Positions 35,863 through 47,800 of a stretch of DNA of 64,000 nt are shown here, piece after piece. Each line of letters starts with the position of its first letter. The first letter of the stretch is position 1. Position numbers and translations under genes: made by a program. Origin of the DNA: Mactra quadrangularis (lineage: Eukaryota; Mollusca; Bivalvia; Venerida; Mactridae). The notes under the pieces were generated by a model. The model made no database searches. It was not told the origin of the DNA and was given only the letters and a program-made list of their open reading frames with translations. The stretch spans positions 64,375,872 through 64,439,871 of the forward strand of contig CM046301.1 in NCBI GenBank assembly GCA_025267735.1, read 5' to 3'.

Positions 35863-35983
35863 TTAGACTAGCTAAAACAAAAGTAAACTTGAATTATGCA
35901 ATTGAGAGATAAACCCGAGGCTAGCGAGTCCCAGACTAAGACTTACACTAGACTAAATTAAACTTGAATTATGCAATCGGCCC

Positions 35984-37679
35984 AATGATTATACGAATGT
36001 TATAATTTACAAATCACCTGTAAGAATAAGTAACTAGTTATGAACAGCTGATTTTAGCTATACGTACATAATGAAGGTACAGTTTGTGTTATAGAACGCT
36101 TTATAGGTAGAGGTTTTATACACAAAAAGGTTCATGACCATCAACTAAGTAACAATGTTTTTATTATAAATAATAAATTTTAAAGTATACGCTACTAATC
36201 GATTATTTGTATATTTTCTGTTACGATTTTTTATTGGGTTTAACGGCGTGTCAACACAATTTAGGACATTTAACGGCGTCCAGTGCACCTAACGTAGCTT
36301 TCCTAGACCTTTGTCTATAACCAGTACTCACCTACCCCTCCACAAGGCCGTAAAATTCTCCATATGTCTTACTTATGGAGGAAAACTGACATTGTTGTCA
36401 AATTTTTATGGAAAGGTATAACTTCCCCGGATGGGATTCGAACGCGTACCCACTTCGGGACACGAGATTCCTAATCCCAGCGCGCTACCAACTGTGCAAA
36501 AGTAAAACAAAAGTGAAAATCTAAGTATTATATATAGTCCTATACAAAAGTCAGAGTCTCGTGAAGAAACATTTTACGCCAAAACGTCATTTATTAAAAA
36601 ATGCAGAACTATACTTCCATGCTCTTATATCTTATAAATAATTGTCTCACTAGGCTTCGTAGTTTAACAAATTCCAGAAAACATAATACACACGTTCCAA
36701 GATATAAACATGTTTTGTACAAAATCAGACAAATACACCAATTTCGTGTTCTTACACCGAACTATTTTCAACAGAGAAACACTTCGCCTTATTTAGCGAT
36801 GTGTAGTGTGTATATTGTAAGCGTAGGGATGATGTTTCATTCACATGTCACTGTACATAACGTTCATGATAAAAGTTGCTTACAACGTTATGATAAACAA
36901 TTGAATTAGTATTGTATAACTAGACTCGAACAAGGTCACTTCATTGTGATACAATCACATGTGGATTCGCTGTTCTTGAAGTGGTAGTAAAATACCTGTA
37001 TAACAACAACACCCACAAAAATACGAGCTCGTTCAGCCGCCACCAATTAAATTACAGCAAATAACAAAAACATTATAAGTGCGCATGCGCTGTCGTGCAC
37101 ACGATTACTATCTCTTGTAAACTAATGTATGAATATACAATATGATCAAAATACAAGCACCACTCGACACTGTAACATTGCTAGGCTAGGTATTTAAGGA
37201 GATGATCTCTTAGGTAGAACCAACACCTTAAAACGTCCCGTAGTCTGATGTCAGATGTCACATGTCATGATGGTTTCTATGACTGCCTTTCTTCGCTGAA
37301 TACTTCAGTGTTCAGATCTTATATCTTAATATAAATCTCAGTAAATCACTAACTTTATTCGATTAACCTCAAAGATAATATATTCATGGTTTTACTAGAT
37401 CAGCAATAATAACACTGTAAAGTAAGGCGTCCTCTACTGTTGATTATTTTATCGGTTAAACCTGTTTTAACAAAATTTACATACAAAATCGATTAGTAAT
37501 TCACATCAAGTAAGAACTCGTACATAATTAACACTAGACCATTTAGTATGAGGATGTATAAACAAGGATCAACGTACAAGAATAGGTCATCAAAGATGAT
37601 AAAACAACCTTTTAACGAGTCGTGTTTTAAACACTATAATGTGATATTTTGTGGGAACCCTGTTGCTTGTTCAATTACC
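35984..37679. other. Unit II intergenic block, no gene seen
   Basis: Paralogous to 12647-14371. It contains the family B SINE (36231-36500). The 102-codon ORF at 36601-36909 is not open in units I or III. Confidence 0.6.
36231..36500 (-). repeat. tRNA-derived SINE, family B (unit II copy)
   Basis: Best-preserved head of the family: minus-strand A box 'cagttggtagcgcgctggg' and B box 'cgttcgaatcccatcc'. Tail 'gggtttaacggcgtgtcaac'. Confidence 0.75.
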
Positions 37680-37860
37680 CCGAACGTTCTAAAACGTCCC
37701 GTAACGTAAGGGTCGGAACAACTCGACCCAAAGACAACTCAACCTAAGACAACTTAATCCCTACTTACGGATTGAGTTGTACAACTTTGAGTTGAATTGT
37801 CCACGGGTTTCGTTGTCTTCGGATTGAAGTGTCCCGTACCCGTAACGTTCGCTAACAGTC
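37680..37860. repeat. Imperfect inverted repeat (unit II)
   Basis: Paralogue of 14372-14545 with arms from 'gaacgttctaaaacgtccc' to 'cccgtaacgttcgc'. Pairing around 'caactcaacc' is kept. Confidence 0.6.
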
Positions 37861-39573
37861 GTTACTGAACACGCAGATGTTATGTATTAAGAGAATATAT
37901 ATCTACTACCGTACATTGCCTGTAATGGATGTATATATTTTGGACTTCTGAATGCTAAAAATACAGAGATATTCGAACAAGGACGTCTATCTCAAAAGTG
38001 TTTTGATTTTAAGGTGCTACACTGTATCGTTCTACAGAAAATCATAAATTCTTAAATCAAGAATGTTGTTTATATCGCAAGATATTTTCTGTTAACATAT
38101 ATGCTATTAACCGAATTGTAAATTCCTTCGAAGTAAGATTATATTTCATGTTAATGTACTCGTCCTTGACAGCTTTGTTTCCACAAGTAAAAAGTTGCCG
38201 TTTCCATGGTAAGCGTTAGTTACCTGCACAAAGATATTTGGCAAACCGACAACAATTTGCCTGGATAGTGTACCTAGATTAAGCGACTCTGTAATAATAC
38301 TTAAGCTTGTATAGTTCGAACAAAAAAAATACTGTTTACAATAACAATACTATGAACTAACCCACGACGAGGGATGCTCAGGGTGACTTTAAAATAAATA
38401 ACTGTGATATGTTTTACTTGTGTCTTAGTTGTTGTTGTAATGGAAAGCGTTCTACCAGTACAAGCATGATTTACTAAGTGATGGTGGTTTATCAACCATG
38501 CTTATTTTGTTAAGATAAATTGCACAAATTTTATTTCAATACTGCCTACCTCTGAAATGAATTGTCTTATTTTTAATGTTTACCAAAAACGTTTTGTTAT
38601 TTTGTACGCACTATACAATTATAAGTGAATAAAATATATCTTACAATATTATTCATAATGATAAATTAGATATTCCTTATTGATGAAAATCATAAGAAAG
38701 TTCCTTTATAGAGACAAACACATTTTTGATTACGGCGTATACTCCTAGTTTACTATTATTTCGACACGATCTGTTGCATGGATTAAATACGTATATATAT
38801 TTTTACAAGCCATCTTAACGCTTGATCGCAAGAATGTGAGACAAATCAAAGTTTATACGTCATGAAATTTAAAATGCACAATCCGTCATACATGTATAGA
38901 ATCAACTATAATTTACTGTTCAATACAAACTAACGTTTTGAATGTTTGATATTTTGACTGTTATGTTTTTTTATCGTTTTATCTGAAATGAAGAATGAAT
39001 ATAAAATTGCATAAGAAGGTCGAACATGTCAAGACTGGGTATTCAACCCGGGCCCTGTGATTTCATTGGCCTGGTTCACAACAATACGCCACTTCCTTAC
39101 GAGTACTAACCCTGGCACATTATAACTAGTACATTCACTATAGTATAGAGTATTTGTATATGTCTTTGTAAAAAACGAACACGTCATATTCTTGTCATAG
39201 AAAATGTAGTTTTCGGATTTATTATTTTTTATGAAAATATTTCTTAATTAAAAGTAATTGTTTTTTACAATCTAAGTTTCTTGCTGATGCACATTAACCG
39301 ATTTTACAGATATTGCCCGTGGTCATCGGTTGACCGATCTTTATCTCTATCTCCACGTGGAGTTCTTTTACTACACTTGTGTGTCGACACTTTTGCGCAA
39401 CAAAATTATACGATTCTTGCACAATGTAATGACAATATTATTAACATATATTATCTAAAATACAATTCCATTTCTACCTTTGATGTATAAGTTAGATATT
39501 ATACTGAAACATTTTGACTGCTCCTCTCAGAACTAAAAGTGATATATTCAAGATTGGGAATACATAATAATTA
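37861..39573. other. Unit II intergenic block, no gene seen
   Basis: Paralogous to 14546-16182. It has the family D tRNA-like repeat at 39015-39130 and a broken version of the 118-codon ORF (38301-38495). Confidence 0.6.
39015..39130 (-). repeat. tRNA-like repeat, family D (unit II)
   Basis: Paralogue of 15655-15780; the B-box region reads 'gggtattcaacccgg', so it is more degraded. Confidence 0.5.
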
Positions 39574-39909
39574 CTATATGGGAGCCCGTGCAAGCACGGG
39601 CTTTAGCAAACTCCTCACAGTGCTTAAGTCACGCTTTGCTACTTAATTATTGATTTGATAAAGAGAGATAACCGCTGCGGGGAGTTTGGTTTGACCTGTC
39701 TATTTTTAGTTTTATTTATTTTTAGACACAAAAAACCCATTTTTTTGTTGATTTTTGGCAGTTTTTGCAATTATCAAGAGGCTTTGTCAAAAAAGAATTG
39801 TCAACTTGATATGCCGGTATATATGTTCTCCAGCGACAAACAAAAGATTTATTCAAAGCTGCGCAGTTTCTTCCACAAAACAGGAAATTCGCAAATTTAA
39901 TAGTATAGA
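39574..39909 (-). mobile_element. Helitron, short non-autonomous copy
   Basis: On the minus strand it starts TCTATACTATTAAATTTGCG and ends with a GC-rich hairpin (AGCCCGTGC, TT, GCACGGGCT) then TCCCATATAG, a mutated form of the CTAG end. It sits between A (39573) and T (39910). Units I (16182/16183) and III keep the intact A|T site with no extra bases, so there is no target duplication, as Helitrons do. Confidence 0.88.
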
Positions 39910-40122
39910 TATTTTCTACCAATAATCATACAAAGTACATTAATATATAAGAATGCTTGCAATAACATCTTAATCATCAACATTTATGTTAAATTCTCTG
40001 AGGTAATATTTTGTAGGGAAACATTCAGGATTGTTGCTAATATTAACCTGAAGTGAGGTATAAGAGGTAACATGATCTGTTTTTTTTCGTACATAGGTAA
40101 ATTTGTTACACAATATTTTACA

Positions 40123-40335
40123 ATGGCGGATCGAGAAAATATTTTTTTCAAGAAAGTATGTGCATTATTTTATGATGGAGATGTAGACTATCAAGCCCAT
40201 TTTAATGCTTTTTTGGTTTTTTTGTTTTTGTTTAAGGATTTGAGAAAAATACAATGTTTGTATAATTTAGAATTAAGAATTATATATCGTAGTTATAAAT
40301 ATCTGTTCTGTTTAATGTATTATTCTAAGGAATAA
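40123..40335 (+). other. Small conserved ORF MADRENIFFKKVC (unit II copy)
   Basis: Paralogue of 16388-16534; the frame stays open to 40335. Substitutions are few and some are conservative. No family recognised; likely non-coding or a relic exon. Confidence 0.2.
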
Positions 40336-40876
40336 AAGCAAACAAAAAGACGCTACTGGCTTGGAAGCAAAAGCCGGATAGAATTCCAAGTCACTTTTCG
40401 CGGTAAAATTGATATGTCTGTATATCATTCAACAAAACTTTCAAGCTATCAGCCGTTAATGACTCTACAATATCCTAAAATTGACAATTTTAAGATTTTT
40501 AAATTAATATGGAACATAATATTTCAATAGTGACAAATTGTCATGGAAAAAATAGCAATATCAAATTGTATTTATTGTATTCACAATTTAGTTCAAAGTA
40601 CTCTGAATACGCCTGCTGTAAAAGTTTGATTCTCAAGCAATAATAATAACACGGCTTCGGTAGTAGGTAAAATGTGATTTTAAGTTTAGTCGAATTTCTT
40701 GAAAAACTATGCCATTTTTGGTTAAAAATAAATGTCTAACTAATAACGTTTTAAATAACACTAATGATCTGAGACTGTGTTCTTTGACTATCCTTACTTA
40801 TGATCATTCTGATGTATCGATCTTCACTTAGTATTTGTTTTATTTAGAAAAAAATCTAAGTTTAGCTATGACATAA

Positions 40877-41995
40877 TCTATACCATTAAATTTTCGAGTT
40901 TCCTGTTTTGTGGAAGAAACTGTGCAGCTTTTGTTTGTCGCTGGAGCACCTATATACCGGCATATAAAATTCTTTTTTGACAAAGCCTCTTGATATTTGC
41001 AAAAACTGCCAAAAATAGTGTTTCTTGTGTCTAAAAATAGTCCTAGATAAACCTAAAAATAGACACGTCAATCCGGAAAATCGAGTTTGATTCTCGACGT
41101 GAAGTAAATTATTTCTGATCTTTACTGAATCGAATGTAATGCTTCTGTCACATGACTGTAACTGCTGTATTATCTTGGGAATCACCCAGAATACGTGCAA
41201 CCTTCTTGCCATTTTTGGAATATTCACCAAGCATGCGTTCTTTGTTTTCGAAATAATACCCATAAACGATATACTCACCCAATTCTTATATTTTACATTA
41301 TTCAGAATAAAACACTTCACGTACTTCACATTTAATTTCGAGAGATACTGCGATCTGTCTGCGCAATTCACAAGAACGGAGACAAATTGTTAGTTACTAT
41401 AATTAGATTCTTACTGAAATTACTGCACCACAAAGTATCGCTTGAGAACTATCAGAGACATAGGTAAAAATTTATACGTGTCTGGTCACGCTATCTACCG
41501 AAGGTACTCTGACCGCTTCAAAGGGAGCTACGAAGCGGTGTAATATGGGAGAACATATTCTCGGTCCATTTTTTCACAAGCAAGCTCATTTATGTACCAG
41601 TGAGCCCTGAGAAGCTTGCTGATGTTTTCTATACGCTGACCCAACGGTCTGTAATGATTGGACACAGTTGTTAGACAGATCAATATTATTCATGTAATTA
41701 TTTCAGGTTTCATGTTGAAAAGGAGTAAATATCAAGCTCGGGTAACCAAGTTTCATAACTCCATGTTACATTTTCACAGTGTTCAGTCCTTTTAGAACTT
41801 GACAAATCCAGATTAAACTTATACTTGCAAAATCATATCTCCGATACTACACAATTATCAATTTCAAACTTCCTACAAATATTTTGCAATCTCTTATGAT
41901 CAAGTTTCATATGGCTTTTAAACATGCCTGTTTTGAGGAACAGTTTCGAGAACTGTCATAACCTAAAGCCCGTGCTTGCACGGGCTCCCATCTAG
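40877..41995 (+). mobile_element. Helitron, 1.1-kb non-autonomous copy
   Basis: Starts TCTATACCATTAAATTTTCG. It ends with a hairpin whose arms are AGCCCGTGC (41967-41975) and GCACGGGCT (41978-41986), then TCCCAT and CTAG at 41992-41995. It lies between A (40876) and T (41996); unit I has the uninterrupted site at 17148/17149. Both termini match the opposite-facing copy at 39574-39909. The interior has a 161-codon minus-strand ORF (40886-41371) with no Rep or helicase motif that I can see. Confidence 0.92.
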
Positions 41996-42799
41996 TCTTA
42001 TCATTATTATTTAACTCTTTCAAAATTTTAAACACGAAAATACTGTATGCAATCGTAACATGCTGTGTTTTTTTTAATTAAGTAACACTATTGTGACGCA
42101 ATTTTTGTATGTTTAAAAGTCTTTATAATATATTATTATATAAATCATTTAACATACAAAATATTCGTTACAATACTGTAATATATATATTAAGGTGTTT
42201 ACACGCTAAATGTTGTCGATAGTTCAAGGCAAATGTTCTTCAAAACAAAAAACTATAGAAACAAACAATTTATCGAACCCAAAGTTTCAAGATGTCCTGC
42301 TTTGATAAACTGAGAGGACAGAAAACGTGCAGTCTTAGAGGAAACAATCATCTAAAATCATGTGAACGTTGTCTTATCTATGTTATAATTTCATTACCAC
42401 GAATCTCATGTAATGGCTTTTTCCTTTATCTTTGAGAAAAGCGGCCAGTAAGAAGTACTGTCAAATGAAATTACATTTTACACAACCACGGCGGTATTTT
42501 TAATTACAATTTTATCAACGGTAAACAAACTAAGTAAATACCAGTTGACTTGAAGAGACATGTATTTTACTTATATAATGTTCAATTGACAAACGTTGTA
42601 TAAAACATACACCAAGATGCGCTCTTGCTTGCATAATACTGCAAAAGAAATCGGTGAACTTACAAGTTTTTATCACGACTGGAGTTAGGAAACCTATAGT
42701 GAATCATACCAGAATATCATGCTAGTAATGTAATACTAATGCATGGCTACATGCATGATACCATAAATGTCGATGTAAGATACGGTTAACTACATACCA
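41996..42799. other. Upstream region of C1q copy 3, distal part
   Basis: Paralogous to 17149-18345 but with a single copy of the 200-bp segment (42580-42790). No gene is supported. Confidence 0.6.
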
Positions 42800-43051
42800 T
42801 CCATGAATACACTTGAGTCTATGCTCACAAAAAATCAGGATCAACGACGTATATATAACAGTACAATCCCCATATCTTCTTAACCCGACGTAATAGCTGA
42901 AGTTATTATATAACATGAACTATTGAATAAAACAGTGATTTTGTGTTGGACAATTTTACAGTTATATCTTGACTATATTTTTAAATATAGCAAGTTATTT
43001 TATTTAATTCAAATCGTTGTGTCTTCTTAACGTATAAGAAAATCTAAGAAA
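42800..43051 (+). promoter_or_regulatory. Putative promoter and 5' UTR of C1q copy 3
   Basis: Nearly identical to the region before copy 2, including TATATATAA at 42850-42858. Confidence 0.3.
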
Positions 43052-44511
43052 ATGTTGTTTACTATTGTTCTCGTGTTTTGTTTCATATCATTGTGTCAAT
43101 GTGAGGAGCCAAAGAGTTGTTCTCAATTTTATTACGTTGACAAGTTATTGGAGAAAATGATCCGATCAGAAATTAAATCAGAAACTTTAGAAAAAGTAAT
43201 TACTAACACAATTTCTGACGTTAATCGTGCTTTGGATGAGCTCAAAAAATGAACGAGAACTTTTCAAAAATGAAATAATGGAGATTAAAAATCTAATTAA
43301 GGATTTTCAGATAAAATCCGACGGTGAAAAACAGACATTGGAAAATAAATTTCTTGAATATAAAAACGAAACGAGAGAAATAGTAGGTAAGTGATCAAAA
43401 CTGCTATATTACTAGCTTTACAAGTATCTCCTATACCGAGTAATGCGTGAGTAATTTCTTTATAAATTTCATATTGTAATGTTGTTATATGTAAAATACC
43501 GCCAAAGTGTTTCTCTTCATCATAATATTTTGACCTGGACTTTGATGACATACGATATCTTAGGAAACAACAGCGTTAATTTTAATCAGTTTTTTCTCAC
43601 TTACCATCTCGAAGCGTAACACTGAAATGTAATCGTTTTCACAGAAACCTTTATAACTTATAAAATACTAATAGTAGGGGAAGTTTAGCGTTAGTTTGAT
43701 ATTTTTCCATTGGACTCGCATTTATAGATATTTTTGACAAAACATTTATCTGAATATACAATTTGATATATCAGACATTTATAATAGAATAGTTTTAGAA
43801 AATGATTTATAGGATATTATCCCAGTGTTAGTAACCATGCATATTATTGGAAGTCAAATGGTTCAACATGCCCACATATTGGGTTAGTTGATATATCCTC
43901 CGGGGTAAGTTGAGCCACATATATAGGTATTCAAATGTACTGAATGAAATGATTTTTATACAGAGAAATATTCCTGGCTTCGTGTGTTAAAGTAAGCAAA
44001 TAATCGTGAAAGAAAATTGTCAATGAAAACTGATGCGTGTTATTTATTACCAAATTAAATTACCCCTAATATTTCTCTTTCAGAAAAAATAGTCACCCCC
44101 AATATCATGTTCAAGGCCAGAACTGTCAAAGATAAAAGTCCGTCGCAAGGTGAAACAATAATATTCCAAGATGTTATGTTTAACTATGGTGATGGTTATG
44201 ACGAGAACACTGGAATATTTACTTCACCAATTACAGGGAATTATATCTTCAGTATACATATGTGTGTGAACAATGGTAATTATTTTTTCTACGGTATAAT
44301 AAAAGACGGCAGAGTTCACACTTCTGGTAGGTTTATTGATGGCAGTTACACCATATGTTACACTGCTGACGCAATGATGCGTCTTGATGCTGGACAGAAA
44401 GTATGGTTGAAATCTTTGTATGATTCATCAAGTAGTGATATATTGTATGAACACACAACTTCAACTTACGATTACTGGAATACATTTTCAGGAATGCTTG
44501 TACATGTATAA
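43052..44511 (+). pseudogene. C1q domain-containing gene, copy 3, frameshifted (exons 43052-43386 and 44084-44511)
   Basis: An extra A in an A-run near 43243-43248 (six instead of five) puts a TGA in frame after residue 66, inside the coiled coil. The rest of exon 1, the donor at 43386/43387, the acceptor at 44083 and the C1q exon are intact. The exon-2 ATG of the other copies is ATA here, but after splicing this is only a Met-to-Ile change. The head keeps all C1q landmarks and both cysteines, and differs from the other copies in the same variable segments. The lesion is one base in a homopolymer, so a sequencing or assembly error must be excluded. If real, this copy makes no head, though it could still donate sequence by gene conversion. 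Confidence 0.8.
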
Positions 44512-44555
44512 CAAGTTATTTATTACTAAAAGTGGTAACTTGATTATTTAATTCT

Positions 44556-44561
44556 AATAAA
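44556..44561 (+). promoter_or_regulatory. Possible polyadenylation signal, C1q copy 3
   Basis: AATAAA 45 bp after the stop. The AATAAA used as landmark in copies 1, 2 and 4 reads AATGAA here (about 44815). Confidence 0.3.
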
Positions 44562-45339
44562 TCCTGTATTTATGCATATGTATGTATTACAATGTTTACA
44601 AGTAAATTATTTTGCATAAACACACATTAAGTTCTATCTCGTTAAAATAATTTTGGAAGCATTGTCATATGATTCTTTGTTAGTTTCCAATATCTTTATT
44701 TGTTTCATTACGGCGAATTTCCTCGTCATGTCCTTATTATCTTTCAACATACAGTGCTTGTTTAACAACTTTCTGCTAGAACGATCTTTGACTTGACATG
44801 TTTAAGTGTGAAAATGAAACTGACTTAAAAGTCGTTCGTCGACAATTACGAATTATGCAATCATGATTTTTTGTCAAATGTTTTTAGTGTTCGGATGTGT
44901 ATAATTTTGTAAATGATTATAATCAACTTTGTATGTATTTTTTAATACCACCAGTAAAAATGATATTCATTGTTTTACTCTAACTTTATAATCGTACAAA
45001 CAATAAAAAACTATTGCGTTTTGTTATTTATTGTACCCACCCTATATTTAGTATATCTATATATCATAGTGTAACTAGAGCAATCCGAACTACTTTGATA
45101 TTAAATACTTTTACTTCTTTGATATACTCTCGATATACCAGGATTTTTTTTTTGCATTCCTCTGTGCAGAATCAAGAAAATCGTTTATATCTAAATATAT
45201 CCGAGCACAATATAGATCGAACAAAGCATTTGTAATTAAAAAAGCTTCCGATTTCATAGACCAATATTATAAGTTATAAACTAAGGTTTTTGAGTTTAGA
45301 TTGTTATGGTATGTATATACATGTATAATATATATTGAT

Positions 45340-45690
45340 ATTAAGCATTCTTGGTCACAAACGTGACAACCAAGCATTGTAATTTTGGATTGGAATAACG
45401 CCGTAGTGACTAAATTGTATAGACAGTATGATTAAGTCAACCAACTTAATCACCGTTCCTTGAAAGGCTAAATCTATGGATTTAGCTGCTACAAAGTTAT
45501 TAGTATGAGAAACATTATTACATCGGTCAGTAATGGACAGTTGCCTTACATGATTTAGAATCAGTGGCAGAATGGAGAATTTGTTGAGCAACTACTTCAT
45601 GACCAAGCTCCACGAAAGAATGCCTCTCCTAGCAATCAAAAATACTGTTATCCAGCAGTAGACTTGAGCGCTCGACTGAGCTTTATGTAC
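45340..45690 (-). repeat. Degraded family A SINE, first copy in unit III
   Basis: 'acgccgtagtgact', 'agtcaaccaacttaatcac' and 'cttacatgatttagaatcag' match the family; the B box is lost. Confidence 0.5.
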
Positions 45691-46369
45691 GGTTTACAAA
45701 GTGAAAATGTCTCTAAACTTTTGGTGGTCACTGTAATTGAATGACATCAAATATTTCAAAGTCAAATCATGATACAACGACATCCGTTACAACTACAATC
45801 GAGTTATACCGACACATACTTCTTTTTATATATTGTGACAGGACAACTCTAATTTTTCCAGCATGTAAAGGGAAGTAACTAAGATCCAGATTTGGATTGA
45901 AATAGCATAACATTATTTCCCTTTGACCAAACTTTACTCTCAAAGCAATCATTTTAACTCACTGAAGGTAAAAAACATGATCAAAGTATCCATAATAGAA
46001 CAAACGCTGGCTAATGATGACATATTTTGTTTATTGATTTTATCATTATTAAAACAAAACACTCAATAACCCAACGGCATAAATTACTGATGAAAAAACA
46101 TGCAAAAATATAATACAAGTAACGAAAATCCAAACTACTAACTTTCTTTTCACGAAAAGTCGAAAAAACCTTTAACTTCTTCGAAGAAAAATTAATCACT
46201 TTGTATCGAACAAAACGTTTGTAATAGAAAGCATCCGATGTAATAGAGCAATAAAATCAGATATATTTAACTGAGGTTTATTTGAGTTCGGATAATTATG
46301 GTATTGTATATAAGATTTATATTGATAATGAGCATTGAGGGATATAACCTAGATACACAAGCATTGTAT

Positions 46370-46690
46370 TTTGGATTTGAATAACACTGTAGCAACACGT
46401 TGTGTAGATCATATCATGGCGGTCAATCAATTTAATCACACTTTCTTGAAAGGCAAAATCTCTGAATTGGCTGTTACTCAGTAAAAAGTATGACTACTTT
46501 CATTAGTAACTGAAAATTGTCCTTTATGATTTAGAATCAGTGCTGGGAGGGTGAAATTGCCGTAGAAATTATTTTATGACCAAGATCTATGAAGGTAAGC
46601 ATACCTGGGAATCGAGCAGAATCACCAAGCAAAAGAAATTGTGTGCTCGACCGAGTTGTTACGTACTGCACTGCTTGGTACATAAATGGT
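46370..46690 (-). repeat. Degraded family A SINE, second copy in unit III
   Basis: 'cactgtagcaacacg', 'cggtcaatcaatttaatcac' and 'gaatcagtgctgggaggg' match. It is the duplicate of 45340-45690. Confidence 0.5.
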
Positions 46691-47573
46691 ACAAGTAAAG
46701 TAAAGTAACAAGTATTTGTATGATATTTCTTTATCATATTTATAACCGGTTTTATACACCAGAATAAATGTATCACAGCATCCCTCCAATTGTAGATAAA
46801 TTATGAGGACATATAAAATATACAGATTATATTCTGACAAAGTTTACTTGAAGTAAACAAGAAACATTATCTTGTGTGATGATTTCAAGTATATTGAACG
46901 TAATCAGTGCTTTAAAAGTACTAATTGTATTGCTATGGTCATATGAATACATGTTATAATAAATCAACATCTACTTTACAATGACTTGTCCAGCGATTGA
47001 CAACATTCTACTTCACCATATGTCAGTGGCGAATATATGAAGACAAATCCAAAAATACAATTCGAAATTAACTTTCATAGAGGATTATCAAAAGCAATAT
47101 TTCATGTTCGTCTAGATTGAGGTATTGTCAGATTAAAATATACAGCGAAAATATGAAGAATGAAAATGACATAAGATATCCATAAAACAAGACAAAATGT
47201 TATTTGTTAATAATGGTGTTATCAGTATGAACGATTTTTATTGCATTCATGCTATCCAAAATGTAAATTCTAACTGTTGGCTTATACACATTTTAAAATG
47301 ATATGTTGTCTGGAATCTCATTATGAAAAAGAAGCTGATCATACAACACAACTGACAAATGTCTTCTATATGTTCACAAATCTCGTAGAATATCCTAGCC
47401 ACCGAATGGAGGTTAATCAATAAATGATATATGAAAGCGGAGTATCATTGCATCACAAAATCGTAATTAGAGTATTTCGAGCTAAATATAGTTTTAAGAA
47501 TACAGATGCATACAGAAATATAGTTACAAGAATTGTGTTCAAACATTTGCAAATATCATTATTTATTCAAAAA

Positions 47574-47800
47574 CACTCACAGTCGATTTGGTAGCTCATC
47601 TGACTTCAAAAAGCGGTAGTGGGTTAACCCCCAAACAGTTGCTAAATATCTTTGCGGAGTTATAACACAAAAGTATTTTTTTTTGGTTTTCTCTATATCA
47701 TAGCTTGTCACTGAGAGTCCAATGGCAATGTTACAGTTTGTAAGGGATGTAACTTTTTTGCAGACTAGGATTGAAATAACATTATATTATTTCCCTTTAA
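47574..47800 (+). repeat. tRNA-like repeat, family C (unit III)
   Basis: 'tttggtagctcatctgactt' A-box-like; the B box is degraded ('gggttaaccccca'). The pair 'taagggatgtaac' / 'ttatttcccttt' follows at 47742-47798. Confidence 0.55.

Larger units (their letters stand above)
30423..35983. mobile_element. Large TIR transposon, PIF/Harbinger-like, non-autonomous
   Basis: Termini are inverted over 26 bp with two mismatches, starting GGCCCGATTGCATAATTC (left) and GGGCCGATTGCATAATTC (right, reverse complement). The word ATTGCATAA followed by GTTTA recurs near both ends (about 30428, 30474 and 30535 on the left; 35888 and 35962 on the right), like transposase-binding subterminal repeats. Unit I has the empty site at about 12646. 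The duplication appears to be 3 bp (ATA/AAT, imperfect). No transposase is seen. It hosts an inner element at 32437-35862 and two tRNA-like repeats. Confidence 0.8.
44562..47573. other. Downstream flank of C1q copy 3, non-coding, with an internal duplication of about 1 kb
   Basis: The segment 45215-45690 (gene-flank sequence with a degraded SINE) recurs at about 46205-46690 with substitutions. Between them (about 45770-46000) lies a family C-like fragment with the GGGAA/TTCCC pair. No gene is supported. Confidence 0.6.

Noticed and set aside
36601..36909. 102-codon ORF in unit II
   Set aside because: Not open in the paralogous blocks of units I and III.
44084..44106. ATA instead of ATG at the start of the copy 3 C1q exon, read as a lost start
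   Set aside because: That ATG is internal once exon 1 is spliced on; the change is a Met-to-Ile substitution. Only the exon 1 frameshift matters.
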